This document shows positions 23,901 to 36,679 of a DNA stretch of 64,000 nt, in pieces. The notes beneath the pieces were generated by a model. The model did no database searches. It was not told where the DNA came from and saw nothing but the letters and a program-made list of their open reading frames with translations. Each line of letters starts with the position of its first letter. The stretch's first letter is position 1. Both the position numbers and the translations under genes were made by a program. This stretch comes from Cristatella mucedo (lineage: Eukaryota > Bryozoa > Phylactolaemata > Cristatellidae): positions 1,265,001-1,329,000 of the forward strand of contig WPIO01000014.1 of the NCBI GenBank assembly GCA_009760855.2, in the 5' to 3' direction.

Positions 23901-25386
23901 AGGCAGACGAATATAGGGTCTAACCCGAAGCAGGACCACGATCTAAGCTACTAGATCGATACGACAAGCAGCTGTCAGCAAAACACGTGAGGCTCCTTTA
24001 CAGTTCTGCCTCGCCTTGCCTGCCTTGAACACCTAAGGTGGGAGACCAAGTCAGTGAAACCAAATGCACACAAACCGGAACATACGTGACAAGTGCTAAG
24101 ACATGCACTTCAGCCACAATTGAGCGGCTGAGATAGCACCCTCCCACATCCCAAAAAATCGCTCTCCCACCGGCCACACGATCTGCATATTCCTGATATA
24201 CATACACACGAACAGAAAAAAACAAGCTTATCCACGGCAATATCAATTCTATAACATCCACACGCGTGCAATCACGAATACTCACAGCGCTGGGTCGAGG
24301 GGCAAGCATGTGCATCTGCTGCATGCTCGGCACTTGAATTCGAACTGGCCCCGGCTGCAAGAGTGCCTTGCCCTGATTGGCGGCGGTGATGATCTGCAGC
24401 TGCTGCGTCACCGTCTGCGCCATGGACACCGGGTTCATGTTGCGCACGACGGTGATAGTGTGAGGCGACATGGGCATCCCCGGTGCCGCCGAGTGGACAA
24501 TGCCTTTGTCGTCGGCTTTCTCCAACTTGATGTCGGTACTGATCATGTACTGATGCTGGGGCTGCTTCTGCGGCACGCCAGCGGCGCTCGGAGGCAGCGA
24601 GCCCAAGGTCCGAACGACCGGCAACGAGCTAGCAGCCGCAGCACCGACAGAGGCTGCTCCGGCAGAGCTAGCAGGACTGCTGCCGTTGCTCGCTGCCACC
24701 GCCGTGCTCTGCGGGACAACGGCCAGCGGCTGCTGCTCGGCGGCGATCTTCGCCAGATTGTACATGGCGTTCGTTGCTCCTAGCTGCAGGCCGCCGTTCA
24801 CCGTGTGATTTACGGCCGAGTGAGCTAGGGCCGAGCCGCCGCCACCGGAGCCGCTGTTCGCGGTCACCACGAGCGTCCCAGGATCGGCGCCGAGAGAGAC
24901 GAGCGTGGGACCGTTCGTCAAGACGTTCGCCTTCAAAATTTTCTGCACGTCGATGCCGCCAGTGGAAATACCAGCGGGGTTGCCCAGCGAGCTGGCTAGC
25001 AACGACGGGCCGCCGCACAGTCCGACGGAAACGGCAGGGGCGCCGGGCGAGGCCACCATGTGCCCGCCTAAGTGCACCATGGTGACCGGGCTCCCGACCA
25101 CAGAGTTTATCATGCCCTGACTAGTGTGACAGTCCGCGGTGGCTCCCACCTTGTTCAGCACGAGCTGATTCTTCGCTAAAGAAGGAACGTTCGCGCCGCA
25201 AGCTGCAACACCGCCGCCCTGCTCGGCAGGGAGAAGACCTTCTGGGTGGACGCCGTGTAGTCCCGGAATGGCCTTTTGTGCGTTCTGGATGAGATCGTTG
25301 TCCAGAGGGCCGACGATATCCTCAAATTCAGCGCTGTTTACAGCTGATATCACGTCTTCGAGGGTGCCGCCACTAACGCTCGCCAT
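2959..25386 (-). CDS. TAF4: TFIID subunit TAF4, partial (C-terminal exon missing)
   Basis: TAF4 is a core TFIID subunit that pairs with TAF12 through a histone fold and binds activators, acting in RNA polymerase II preinitiation. Eleven coding exons are placed by homology and splice sites: 25386-24286, 14965-14849, 14616-14391, 12258-12071, 9636-9547, 9457-9314, 6420-6134, 5970-5798, 3748-3618, 3406-3221 and 3057-2959. Their lengths give consistent phases and 914 codons with no stop. The order is: Gln/Ala/Ser/Val-rich N-terminus (1-480), TAFH domain (about 508-590), a poly-Ala and Gln linker (623-717), then the histone-fold and conserved C-terminal region starting at EDDDINDV. The last exon found ends in KKRRLDDS with a GTAAGT donor, so at least one more exon, encoding the usual VNLRDL-type end, must follow; I do not see it in 1-2958. 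The first intron is about 9.3 kb and could hide a poorly conserved exon. Confidence 0.93.
5520..5592 (+). mobile_element. SINE S2-like head fragment
   Basis: AGGTAAGGTACTCGAACTTC and GGTCGTGGGTTCGAGTCC form a tRNA-like B-box region. The body is missing. Confidence 0.5.
6134..6420 (-). CDS. TAF4: TAF4 exon 7: poly-Ala and Gln-rich linker
   Basis: This exon encodes the linker between TAFH and the histone fold, about residues 623-717. It contains a run of about 14 alanines, then [15 protein letters not shown], a Gln-rich stretch ([16 protein letters not shown]) and [10 protein letters not shown]. The start was chosen at a CAG acceptor giving [10 protein letters not shown], because it keeps phase 0 with exon 6; nearer AG dinucleotides break the frame. 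The exon ends in phase 2 at a GTATGTG donor, which fits the next exon's single leading base. The alanine tract is a likely site of length variation. Confidence 0.8.
6675..6965 (-). mobile_element. LINE family B, 3' end
   Basis: AAT repeats at 6670-6685 are followed by GCACTTGATAAAGTGCCC, the inner stem CAGAGAACTTAATCTC, and the 3' flank GTGACATGCACAGGGTCAG that all family B copies share. Minus orientation. Confidence 0.85.
6990..7875 (+). mobile_element. LINE family B, diverged copy
   Basis: Sense pieces include the [20 protein letters not shown] and [13 protein letters not shown] parts. It ends with AAAGCACCCAGATAGAGA and TTAGTTCTCTTAAGAGG, an altered tail stem. Just before the tail lies a TTATTAG tandem (about 7776-7816). 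Confidence 0.7.
7776..7816. repeat. TTATTAG short tandem repeat
   Basis: About five imperfect 7-mers inside a diverged LINE B end. Confidence 0.8.
8170..8667. mobile_element. MITE with pogo/Tigger-like terminal repeats
   Basis: The left end CAGTCAGCCCCCTCCCCGAC is matched in inverse at the right end (GTCGGGGAGGGGGGCTGCC), followed by further paired bases (CTTACGA against TCGTAAG-like). The TA dinucleotides at 8168-8169 and 8668-8669 fit a TA target-site duplication. The interior is about 500 bp without coding capacity. CAGT ends and TA targets are typical of Tc1/mariner/pogo-type transposons. Confidence 0.7.
8969..9029. repeat. (TGCA)n then (CGCA)n microsatellite
   Basis: TGCATGCA repeats pass into CGCACGCA repeats; a CpG-type transition in one unit explains the boundary. 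Confidence 0.9.
9314..12258 (-). CDS. TAF4: TAF4 exons 4-6: TAFH (NHR1) domain
   Basis: Three exons (12258-12071, 9636-9547, 9457-9314) encode residues 482-622. The segment [18 protein letters not shown] followed by [30 protein letters not shown] and LVAFLKKSLPLLR is the TAFH helical domain shared with the ETO/RUNX1T1 family, which binds short hydrophobic peptides in transcription factors. Exon 5 is exactly 90 nt and exon 6 exactly 144 nt, both in phase 0. The core [13 protein letters not shown] is as I recall it in vertebrate TAF4. Intron 5 is the shortest of this group (89 bp); intron 4 holds a SINE and much unassigned sequence. Confidence 0.92.
9705..9860 (-). mobile_element. SINE family S1 (tRNA-derived, LINE-B-like tail)
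   Basis: AATTCATTTGTATAGCACCC tail, ATGAGCCAAGGGCTTGAGCC B-box and CACCCTAATCACTGGGCCC A-box, minus sense, in TAF4 intron 4. Confidence 0.75.
9861..12070. other. TAF4 intron 4, unassigned
   Basis: Unique-looking AT-moderate sequence; no repeat family, exon or RNA recognised. Confidence 0.5.
12685..14340 (-). mobile_element. LINE family A (CR1/L2 group), 5'-truncated, recent
   Basis: This minus-strand copy lies in TAF4 intron 3. It keeps most of the reverse transcriptase and the full 3' end, finishing in TAATG repeats (ATTAC in sense) at 12689-12712. The endonuclease end is missing. The frame is open throughout, so this is the youngest family-A copy in the window. Its 5' break at about 14340 is some 50 bp from the donor of TAF4 exon 3. 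The sense 3' end can form a hairpin (CCACA/TGTGG enclosing GGTC/GACT). Confidence 0.9.
12756..14336 (-). CDS. LINE A reverse transcriptase, N-terminally truncated
   Basis: A 526-codon open frame has the non-LTR reverse transcriptase blocks in order: [71 protein letters not shown], the catalytic [12 protein letters not shown], and [14 protein letters not shown]. These are followed by the LDYCNSLL and [11 protein letters not shown] region shared by CR1, L2 and Rex-like LINEs. No endonuclease domain remains upstream. The first Met is internal to the original protein and is probably not the true start. Confidence 0.9.
   Translation of the reverse strand: MNSVYSHVGVVPKSFKSAIVRPILKKPGLDTEVLANYRPVSLLPFLSKILEKIVAKQLVEHIENNGMSETFQSGFKRQHSTETALLRVNNDILRGNDDGNVTVLALLDLSAAFDTIDHEVLLERLRTTIGLADEALAWFKSYLSDRVQFVSCGGQVSDMRSVTCGVPQGSVLGPLLFSVYTQPLGKVIKAHGIGYHIYADDTQLYLSFKPSESAAATEKLNACLADIRSWMSENFLKLNDDKTELLLIGHPKRVAGLKAFAVLIGDAIVRHSPRARHLGGVFDSCLNFKSFIQKTASTASHHIRSLSKIRSCLPQWVVKNLTSSLVLSRLDYCNSLLARLPKKAIMPLQRTMNMAARLVVKSQRFGHVSPLLKELGWLPVEQRIQSKVLKLTHKACHGLAPSYLAELLHQFQPVRALRSCVDNKLAVPFLCLKTVGDRSFSSAGPRLWNSLPQFLRNDIYSPTADCGTSFSAVLSCYFYATHYLNCSPDSAMLPTFSLLRETKSVGYRMRTESRLGCECAIQNSPA
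15010..16345 (+). mobile_element. LINE family B, 5'-truncated, with nested tail insertion
   Basis: It starts at [11 protein letters not shown] just upstream of the [17 protein letters not shown] block. It includes YADD (interrupted by a nested insertion at 15189-15254), [17 protein letters not shown] and the long 3' end with CACTAACCACATTTGC and CTGTGCATGTCACCCC. It ends AAAGCACC, stem, GGGTGCTTTATCAAGTGA and ATT repeats. It sits in TAF4 intron 1, about 45 bp from the exon 2 acceptor. Confidence 0.9.
15183..15254 (+). mobile_element. Tail-only LINE B/SINE insertion in the YADD site
   Basis: A 60-bp insert (15189-15248) consists only of the family tail: GCCTAGAGAGAGATTAAG, GTTCTCTGAGGGCGCTTT, ATCAAGTG and ATT repeats. 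It is flanked by the 6-bp duplication TATGCG (15183-15188 and 15249-15254). Insert plus duplication is 66 bp, so the host frame continues (FYA, 22 extra codons, ADDTQLYL). Confidence 0.85.
16480..17505 (+). mobile_element. LINE family B, degraded tandem neighbour
   Basis: A second plus-strand copy directly follows the first. [20 protein letters not shown] and [17 protein letters not shown] are readable in changing frames. It ends AAAGCACCTAGAAAGAG, GGCGCTTTATCAAGTG and ATT repeats. A SINE S1 piece interrupts it near 17210-17290. Confidence 0.85.
17210..17290 (-). mobile_element. SINE S1 fragment nested in LINE B
   Basis: GATGCTCGAGCCCACGACC and TTAACCACTGGGTGGA are the B-box and A-box regions of the S1 family in minus orientation. 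Confidence 0.6.
17506..18839. other. TAF4 intron 1, unassigned part
   Basis: No coding or repeat signal recognised between LINE B and an old LINE A relic. Confidence 0.5.
18840..19370 (-). mobile_element. LINE family A, old relic
   Basis: Diverged minus-strand reverse-transcriptase end: GAAGCAGTTCAGCTACAT and the Lys/Arg-rich region correspond to the LAELL and LPKKA parts of the 12685-14340 copy. There is no open frame and no tail. Confidence 0.65.
19430..19605 (+). mobile_element. SINE family S2
   Basis: ATGGAGGTAAGGTGCTCGCT (head), GGTTTGAATCCTGCAGTGG (B-box), GCCAACTGCAAGTGGTAGTG, ATAGCCGTTAAGGC and ATGAGGCTGTTC. Same order as the copy at 225-405. Confidence 0.8.
19985..20150 (-). mobile_element. 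SINE family S1
   Basis: TATAGCGCCCTAAGAGAAC, AGGGCTCGAGTCCAAAGGC and CACCTTAACCACTGGGCT; tail, B-box and A-box in minus sense. Confidence 0.75.
20155..20250 (+). mobile_element. SINE family S1, 3' part
   Basis: AGTCGTGGCTCGTGCCCAGC and AAAAGCGCCTCGATAGAGG, TTAAGCTCTCTTAGGGCAC, then AAATTAT. The head is only partial. Confidence 0.65.
20570..21565 (+). mobile_element. LINE family B, 5'-truncated, long open frame
   Basis: A 269-codon frame (20644-21453) covers [45 protein letters not shown] and [18 protein letters not shown]. It ends with the tail stem and ATT repeats. An internal duplication near 21014-21160 repeats the [12 protein letters not shown] segment. Confidence 0.9.
21645..21925 (+). 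mobile_element. LINE family A, 3' fragment
   Basis: Contains GCCGACTATGGCACATCC, CTCTGCTATGCTTCCCAC and GTTACAGACGGAGATACA. It lies directly after the LINE B copy ending near 21565 and a CA-rich stretch with many CACA and CGCAC units. Confidence 0.8.
22470..22650 (-). mobile_element. SINE family S2
   Basis: GCAGCCTCATTTGTACAGC, GCCTTAACGGCTACCACTGC and AACTCACGACCTGGGTGGT: the S2 body and head in minus sense. Confidence 0.8.
22651..24285. other. TAF4 intron 1, unassigned part next to exon 1
   Basis: Only short frames. The frame of exon 1 continues to 23998 but loses TAF4 character after the donor. Confidence 0.5.
24286..25386 (-). CDS. TAF4: TAF4 exon 1: start codon and low-complexity N-terminus
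   Basis: This exon encodes residues 1-367. It begins [20 protein letters not shown] and ends APRPSA before a GTGAGT donor. The first 60 residues form an acidic amphipathic opening ([20 protein letters not shown]) and the rest is rich in Ala, Gly, Val, Ser and Gln, typical of the TAF4 activator-binding region. The ATG is the first in a long open frame and the upstream sequence has no in-frame coding look. The exon is clearly GC-richer than its surroundings, so a long antisense frame at 24310-24783 is a shadow. The open frame runs on past the donor to 23998, but that stretch loses TAF4 character, so I end the exon at the donor. Confidence 0.9.
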
Positions 25387-25989
25387 TTTCCCGACAACCG
25401 CCGACGGACATGCGCATTAGCAATACTAGAGGCTTATTTGCTCTGCTTCATACAAACTTATAAATACTAAGCACTAAATATTTGTGTAATAAATTTTAAA
25501 GTTAAAATTTAGTGCTATAAATGATGCCGCAATACTTGAATAAGTCGCATTACCGTGGCGCAACGGTCTACTTCCTGTCATGGTCAAGCATTCGGACTGA
25601 TCTGAACGCGCGGCCCGTGCATGGTGGCGAGAAATCGAGAGGCATCTCATCTGGCGATGAACGATTCGAATAGTTTACGCTTGAGTTATCTTCGTTTCTC
25701 CCGATATGATGGCTTTGAATTTTAGTGTGAAGTGTTGTGAAATGAAGGCTGTACATAGCAGTTCTCTTACCTTACCGGTTCAGCTGAGATGCTTCGCTCG
25801 CAACCAGGCTGAATATGTTGCACAGAAACCACGAACGCTGCAATAAGGTGATTGCATTTTGTATTATGTGATAGTGTTTGTTTAGCTCTGCTTCGTTCAA
25901 ATAGCAGTCAACCGTCAGCAGGAGTTCTGCGTACGCTGCAGGTACCTCTGGGTCAAGTCGCGTGATACAGCTGGGCCACATGTCTACCG

Positions 25990-26760
25990 CACGTTGTGTA
26001 AAGGTACGTGTACGCATTTTGTAAGTAACGCTACTTAATTGCGGCTTGTGATGATTATACACAGACCTGTACCGATCCTTTGGGAGGACATGTGACTTCT
26101 GAAATAGTTCCTTATTCTAGCAGCGATTCCTTTCTTATCGCAACGATGCACTGACACACTTGAGTCGTTGTAGCAGAGTTTGCTGTCCTGGGATCTGCCA
26201 CATTGAAAGTTGCAACGATGCATCATTTAGCTTTTCAACCGTCCGCATCGCACATGCCAAAAGACTGCTTTGGTGAAGTCATACATAGTACGTGCACTGC
26301 CACCTTGTATAGCGCTACTTCGTTGTCTTGTGATGATTATCCACAGACCTGTACCGATTCTTGGGGAAATGTGATTTCTGAAGTGGTCCCTCTTTTTATA
26401 ACGGTAGTTTCTTATAGCAGTGATGCGCTGACACTTGAATCTTTGTTGCAGAGCGTATCTTTGGAATCTGGTACCTTGTAAATAGCAGCAACAGTGCTGA
26501 GTCGACATTTCAACTGTGCATCGCACAATATGTCTACAGATATGTGCTTTAGTGAGGCAATGCTATATGCACTGACGTACCTAACTCGTGGAAGAGCTCA
26601 CGATTACCTTCTGCTGGTGTTTAGCACTGGGTAAGTCGCAACGAGGCATAATCTTAATTAAATTGAAAATCTCGCGTGATGATATCCACAGACCTGTACT
26701 GAATTTCGGTGAGGTAATAGTATGCTGACGTTCATGCATTAGAATTAACATTTTTTGAGC
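25990..26760. repeat. Diverged tandem repeat, unit about 290 bp
   Basis: The block GTGATGATTATACACAGACC at 26046 recurs at 26330 and, shorter, at about 26677. Each is followed by similar sequence (GTGATTTCTGAAGTGGT; CACTTGAATCTTTGTTGC; TTTCAACTGTGCATCGCAC). Roughly 2.5 units, diverged. No frame is shared between units. Confidence 0.75.
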
Positions 26761-27119
26761 TGCTGGTGTGTTCCTGCTAATATGTCAATATCTTTATTTC
26801 CAGCCGTTGTTGGTCGTTCCAACAAAGAATCAAATTGATGGCAGAACTACACTGGTGCTGATTGACTCATTTGTTTTGTAAATAAAGATTTGCATGAGTA
26901 ATAGTAAGCAGGTGTTGTAATACCGCTTGCTAGCCAGTATGTCATTGGAAATAATTGTGCATGGCTCCCTAAGACGACTAAATATATTTCTGGGCACTTT
27001 GTTATATATAAGCTGGTAAATAATTATGTCAAGCTGAGTTTTTGCAATGGTTACTAGCTTAAATCGGCTGTCGTGACTGGCCATTACCATGAGCCACAAT
27101 GCTGGCTACAACTAGCGCC

Positions 27120-27335
27120 TGCAAGTAAAGCTGGTCTTAAAAGTAGCTCCAATGGCCGTGCAGGTGAGCAGACTAACCAACTTGGACAGCAGTGCTACTA
27201 TAGCTCAGGGTATCACCACCATGCAGTGGGCACTCGTATAGCGACCACTGCAGGACTCGAACCTGCGACCTGGATCGAAGAAGCTAGCACCTCGCCCCTT
27301 CGCTAAGAGTCTCAGAGCCTCTTGACCCGATAAAG
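27120..27335 (-). mobile_element. tRNA-derived SINE, different body
   Basis: CACTGCAGGACTCGAACCTG (B-box, minus sense) and CGCCCCTTCGCTAAGAG (A-box region). The body does not match S1 or S2. Confidence 0.6.
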
Positions 27336-28039
27336 TGTGAACGACAATTTGAGAGCTTGCCCCTGCATGCTTGCGTCGGTAGAATGGCTCTAGTAAGTCA
27401 ATGTTATTTCTGGCTCTTTGCGCGTTGCATGCTTTCACAGCCCATGTATAATAACAAAAAAATACGCCTTCCGGATAACTCCTTTTGAGTGCATAGAGCC
27501 TTACGGGTCTGTCTCTGGTCGCCGGCGTTCATGGGGTAAACTAATTGCTCCTGTTCTGATTGCTAATTCGGTTCCACTGAGGACCACTAGAGCGACCGGC
27601 AAGGACATGGCAGCTGAATGTTAGAATCTTTATTGACCTAACTACAACTAGCGTCGGAGATTGTTGCAGTGAAGCAATCGGCCGATTGTATTCGACACGC
27701 CAGTTTCTAGAGAATCCAAGAAACCTTGACTGACCCGAAGAAGCAAGAGAAGAGAAAGCCTCACGAAATTCATGTGGGAGCCGGCCCAGACGGTTAGTAA
27801 GAGCCCGGCTGGCTTATGTGGCCCATCTAAGCAAAGCCTCTCTCCAGAGAAAACATCTTCCCAAGCAAGCGTCGAGCTGAGGGAGGCCTGCTGACCAGAT
27901 GGAGGCACTGTAGCTCCTCTGTAGTATTGCGATTCTCCGTTTATGTGAATCGGAGCTCAGTGCCGAAAGTTAGCTATGCAAGATTCTGCAGACCTATCCT
28001 TGGAGAACAAAATATATACCCCAATTTTGGAGAGCCTGA

Positions 28040-28480
28040 ACTTTGCCGACGAAACCCAGAAGTAATTGTCATTAAAACCGTCGGAATCAGCTGCAGCGAC
28101 TGAAAAACTGAATGTCCGCCTTGCAGGCATTCCATCCTCGATATCAGCAAATTTTCTTACTTAATGACTATCTAATTGAACTCCCGCTGACCGGAGTTAC
28201 CACGAGCTTGCGGCTGGACAAGGTGACCATGCTCATGCGTTTTTGCGATGCTGTAGCTCAACCGGCATCGTGTGCCCGAATGTGTCTTTGATAGCTGCTT
28301 TCAGTTTGAAAGCTTAGCGAAGGAGGGCTTCCAAAGCAAGTTGCGTTTGATTCCCTGTGATAGGGCTGTCTACCGCAGTGGCTGGCTAAAGATTTTACTA
28401 GCTTCTTGGCTCTGATTACGCTAGACTACCCTAATTAATTTGTGGCTCGGCTATCGAAAAAGGAAATTAAACCTCTCTTA
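28040..28480 (+). mobile_element. LINE family A, degraded reverse-transcriptase piece
   Basis: GTCGGAATCAGCTGCAGCG and the following bases match the [17 protein letters not shown] region of family A. Later pieces match the [12 protein letters not shown] and DYCNS parts. It is interrupted and without a tail. Confidence 0.6.
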
Positions 28481-28559
28481 AGACCAGCACCGCCCTGAAC
28501 CTGCACTCCGAAGGCACATCCCGACTTCCAGACCCGTCTAAAAACACGGTTGCACCTGC

Positions 28560-28690
28560 TGTACGGCTGCGGCTATTCTTGTGGGAGGCGGAGACACAGC
28601 GGGCGCACGTGCTCGGTAAACGAGACTTCTTTGTTACTCTCAACGGACATGCAACGGGTTCGCCATCAATCGCAGCTGATGACACTGTAG
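28560..28690 (+). repeat. Repeat family R, partial copy
   Basis: GGCGGAGACACAGCGGGCGC, ACGTGCTCGGTAAACGAGAC and CCATCAATCGCAGCTGATG align with the copies at 39480 and 41190. A later piece near 29020-29095 (TAGTGGCCTGACTGTACAT) resembles its other end, so the copy is split or interrupted. Confidence 0.6.
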
Positions 28691-29224
28691 TTCGATTGCA
28701 TGCGGGCTGGTACCGCTCCTTTCCTCAATGGCTGGTGGGAGCATCCTCGAGAGGGGCCTGTGCACAGCTGTGGTCCGCTTCTAATGAGGCGTTGACACAG
28801 GCCGATAACTCACTGGTGAACAGATGATGGATTCACCATCGGGGTCGGCCGAGGGACAGCCGAAGTCGAGGAGAGGAGACTCGAGTGTGAGAAGGAGGCG
28901 AAGGCAGTCTTGTGGCTCCGTGCCTTGTGCAATAAACCGTTGGCGTGCCTTGAGCAGTAAACCGTTGACGTTGTTTATCAGCTGGCTCTCTGATGTATGA
29001 ACCAAACTACAGACACGAAATATAACATCCATTAGTGGCCTGACTGTACATTAATGTCAAGGCTTCATTAGTTACAGGCACATACTACACACCTTTTGGA
29101 GAAACCTCTTGCCATTGCCCTACATTTCCCCTTAACCCTAGTAGCATATGAGGGAAGTTTATCTATAAAGAGATACTAAGAAGATGAAGTTAGTATATGA
29201 AGTTTGTCAAAGCTTCCTTTGAAT

Positions 29225-29335
29225 ACAATATAATTAGTTTGTATAACGCCCTAGGAGTACAGTCTTTCAAGGACATAGGTTACAAGGACTCAGTTACATA
29301 AGCCATGAAGTATGAGGGTCAATGTGGTCAGAGAT
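29225..29335 (-). mobile_element. SINE S1 relic
   Basis: AATTAGTTTGTATAACGCCC, TAGGAGTACAGTC and GTTACATAAGCC match the S1 tail and body, diverged. Confidence 0.5.
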
Positions 29336-29419
29336 CAAATGCACCGCATCAGCGAACACAAACACACAAAGGGACAACTTGCGAGTACCCAGCAAATGCG
29401 GTGAGAAACAGGTAGGTTG

Positions 29420-29930
29420 TCAGCTTCTTTTAAAAGTTGTCAAGTCAGGTAGATGTCGTGACCAGGCGTTGGGAGCTTGCAAACTAAAGGCAGAGCCTTT
29501 AAAAAAGATTCCAGGTTGGATTGAGTCACGGCTGAACGACTTGAGTCAGATAAGCTGGCGATACGATGCCTACTGGGAAGTAGCTCAGACAGGTCGGCCG
29601 AAGCAAGGGAATGAAGGGACCAAAAAGGGGAGTGACCAAACACGTCGACGAGTTGCATGATGGGAAGCTAGCGTAGGTCAGAGGGAGTTTCAGTGTAATA
29701 AAGCAACGTCGACGTTCACGACAGACAGCTTGGCTGCACAGTGTTGCACCCACCGTTAGGCGACTGATTGCGTTGGCCGGAAAACCTGCAAGTAGTGAGT
29801 AACTGAAGCCGAGACAGGAGGTCACACATACATGAACCGACAAGGATGTGGTATACCTGTCTAAGCAGGACCAAATTTTTGCTATCTATGTTGCTTAGCT
29901 GAAAGTAGCCAGACTTTGTTGTGGAACTAA
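29420..29930 (-). mobile_element. LINE family B, degraded
   Basis: Minus-strand pieces include CGTCGACGTTCACGACAGA (the RLVCRER part) and AAAGGCAGAGCCTTTAAAA (the FKRNL/FGDRA area). No tail is retained. Confidence 0.6.
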
Positions 29931-29937
29931 TGTGGTC

Positions 29938-31060
29938 GTCTAATGTAATGTATCTCCATCTGTAACCCTACAAAGTCATAAAGACCATGTGGGTGTTACG
30001 CAGGAGAGTCTTGTATAGCACACTCACAGCCTAAGCGGCTTTCGGTACGAATTCGGTAGCGAAAAGACTTCGTCTCACGTAGCAAAGAGAAAGTGGGAAG
30101 CATAGCAGAATCAGGAGAGCAGTTGAGGTATGAGTAACATGGAAGTTGCAGCTCAGTACCGCTGAAACGACGAGCCATAGTCGGCAGCAGGAGAGTAGTT
30201 GTCGTTGCATAAGAATCATGAAAGTGAGTTCCAGTCTAGGACCTGCAGAGCTGAAGCTTCAGTCGCCAACGGTCTTTAAGCTGAGGAAGGGAGCAGCTAA
30301 TTTATTGTCCATACAGGACCTGAGGGAACTAGGATGCTGAAACTGATGCAGCAGTTCAGCTAGGTAGGGAGGAGCCAGGCCGTGGCTGGCCTTGTGGGTC
30401 AGCATAAGAACTTTGCTCTGAATCTGTTGATCGACGGCAGCCATTCTAGCTCTTTTAGCAGAGAAGACACGTGCTCAAACCTCCGGGACTTGAAAACTAG
30501 CCTTGCAGCCATATTCATAGCCAGCTGCAATGGCCTAGTTGCTTTCATTGGTAGCCCAGCCAAAAGGGAATTACAATAATCAATCCGTGACAGAACTAAG
30601 GAGCTAGTTAATGTTTTTGCAAGCCACTGTGGACGACAGCTTCTAATCTTATATAGGGATCAGACGGGATGGCTAGCTGTAGGAGCAGTCTTGTGAATGA
30701 AGCTTTTAAAATTGAGTCAGCTGTCGAAAACGACACCTAAATTTCGAGCACCTGGTGATGGTCGCACAACAGCATCACCTATTAGAACAGCAAAGCCTTT
30801 TAATCCAGCCACAAGCTTAGGGTGTCCTATGAGCAACAGTTCGGCTTTATCGTCTAGTTTAAGGTCACTTTGGAACAAGACAACCAGATTTTGTGCTGAT
30901 GCTACAGGAGATATTCGGGCAGAGCCGATTTTCAAGAGTGGGTTTTCCAATATCTGAGTTACACTAAGCTTGCTCATCAACTGGTTAATTAGTTTGAGGG
31001 TCATTCAATTCTACAAGTTTGTGTTGCCATCCAGGAGCGAATGTCAGCAGTAGGTGCAGC
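29938..31060 (-). mobile_element. LINE family A, 5'-truncated and diverged
   Basis: The tail of TAATG units at 29940 is followed by the family-A 3' end and about 800 bp of reverse-transcriptase sequence in minus sense ([13 protein letters not shown] and LLIGHPKLVAGLKGFAVLI are visible). Frame breaks are present. An inner part near 30860-30960 resembles family B, so this may be a mosaic or a nested copy. Confidence 0.8.
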
Positions 31061-31084
31061 AAGGAATTAAGGAGCAAGGGGTAT

Positions 31085-31280
31085 ATATGTAATTAATTAA
31101 TTTGTATGGCTCCCTAAGAGACCTTAATCTCTATTCAGGTGCTTTACATATGCCACGGGGCTCAAGCCCATCAGGTGCTACACGTATGCCGAGGGGCTCA
31201 AGCCCACGACTTCGGTCAATAAAGACGTTCACTTTTACCTTGGTCGGACGAGCATCTTAATGTTAGGTCAAACCAGAGCG
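31085..31280 (-). mobile_element. SINE family S1 with internal duplication
   Basis: AATTAATTTGTATGGCTCCC and AGAGACCTTAATCTCTATTC form the tail stem. The B-box segment GGGGCTCAAGCCCA occurs twice. The head is near GGTCGGACGAGCATCTTAA. Confidence 0.75.
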
Positions 31281-31454
31281 GCAGTTGAGAGTTTGATGTG
31301 CTGGGAGGCTTGAGGGGATGAAAGAACAGGTAAAGCTGTGTGCCGTCGCCATAAAAATGAAAGGATTTTCCCAGTTAGTAGAAATGCTGTCAATTGATTA
31401 TTTCCATATGGCCTCTTGAGCCATCATTGGCACAGACAGATTGACAAGTGCCGA

Positions 31455-31504
31455 TTAATAATAATAATAATAGTAATGCACTTGATAAAGCGCCCTCAGA
31501 GAAC
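31455..31504 (-). mobile_element. Tail-only LINE B/SINE insertion
   Basis: AAT repeats, TGCACTTGATAAAGCGCC and CTCAGAGAAC, then unrelated sequence. Only about 50 bp of the tail is present and the inner stem is cut. Confidence 0.7.
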
Positions 31505-32157
31505 GATTGTGAGTGATAGTCCTGCACCAACTGAAGCTGTTTGCTTTTCGTTGAACCTCAATAATTTTGCTGCCATTTTTCTCATATAATGGAGGCAAGA
31601 CTGATGGCGGTTCTGTTTCCTTGCACAGGGCACTCATTTTAATTCTTTTTGATATACACTGTCGTGCTTGATATGCCTCTTGTTTCTTACTCCTCCCTCT
31701 ATCCTCCATTGCAAATAACAGACGTTGCATATGCCCTAATGTCCAAGCTCAATCTGTGGGATTTGTATTTCAAGATCTCTCGGCAGTGCAGACCTTTTGG
31801 TAATGCTGGTGAAATTTGGACGGAGTAATTTGCTTGATTGGTCACCTTGTAGATGGGTAGCACACCTGATACCTGAGGTATGCCACTTTGGCATAATCAA
31901 CTGGAATGACAATGATAGCTACAGCTTCCAGCTCTTAGCTAGCTCCAAAATTCTTGTAGCAAAATTCATTACATTCTTTTATTTATTTGTGAATCAAGAA
32001 AGTGAACATGCCGGGCCTTTTGCAATTAGAATAATGCAAGAACATATGTGGGATAAAGCATTTGGTAGAGTACGAGTGGTGTTAGCCTGTGGCCCAATCG
32101 CTGGTGTTGCTGTTAACAACTGCTCGCTCGGCAATACTCGCAAACGTTCGAACAAGA

Positions 32158-32158
32158 A

Positions 32159-32200
<42 letters not shown>

Positions 32201-32245
32201 GCACACACACGCACGCACACACACACACACACGCGCGCACGCGCG

Positions 32246-32281
<36 letters not shown>

Positions 32282-32282
32282 G
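32158..32282. repeat. (CA)n with CGCG/CGCA interruptions
   Basis: Alternating purine-pyrimidine tract of about 125 bp, with potential for Z-DNA. Confidence 0.95.
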
Positions 32283-32727
32283 AGGCACAAGAGGCAATAA
32301 TACCACTTGCTTCACCACCCTAAGCATGCATTGGCAGTCGGAGCATTGTAAACCTCCATATCAAATCAAGCCACTTCATTGTATTTAAAAAATAATCAAA
32401 AACATATTCATATCATAACGAGTTCGACGAACGAGCTTCGGTAGAAAACAGCATTGCTGCTGCCGTGACACATTCTGCCGTGGTTAAGTTAATGGAATTC
32501 CAGGTATGGCTCCTCAAGTATAGCCTGTGCACATCCTTCATACAGCAAATAGTGTACATGTGTGCATAAAACACACGTACGTGCATATTATCACAGACGG
32601 CACCGACGACTTGGACGAACCTGTAACTTATTTTAACAAGTGACATCAGGGTGACCGGTATCCCTGTCACAGTGCCGCTGAGCGGCTATGTGAATGATGC
32701 CAGCGCTGTGATGATGCAGAGCTCAGA

Positions 32728-36679
<3,952 letters not shown>

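Noticed and set aside
23998-24285. Extension of TAF4 exon 1 frame
   Set aside because: Open by chance after a GTGAGT donor; the residues do not resemble TAF4.
24310-24783. Plus-strand frame opposite TAF4 exon 1
   Set aside because: Arg/His-rich shadow of a GC-rich exon; no independent signal.
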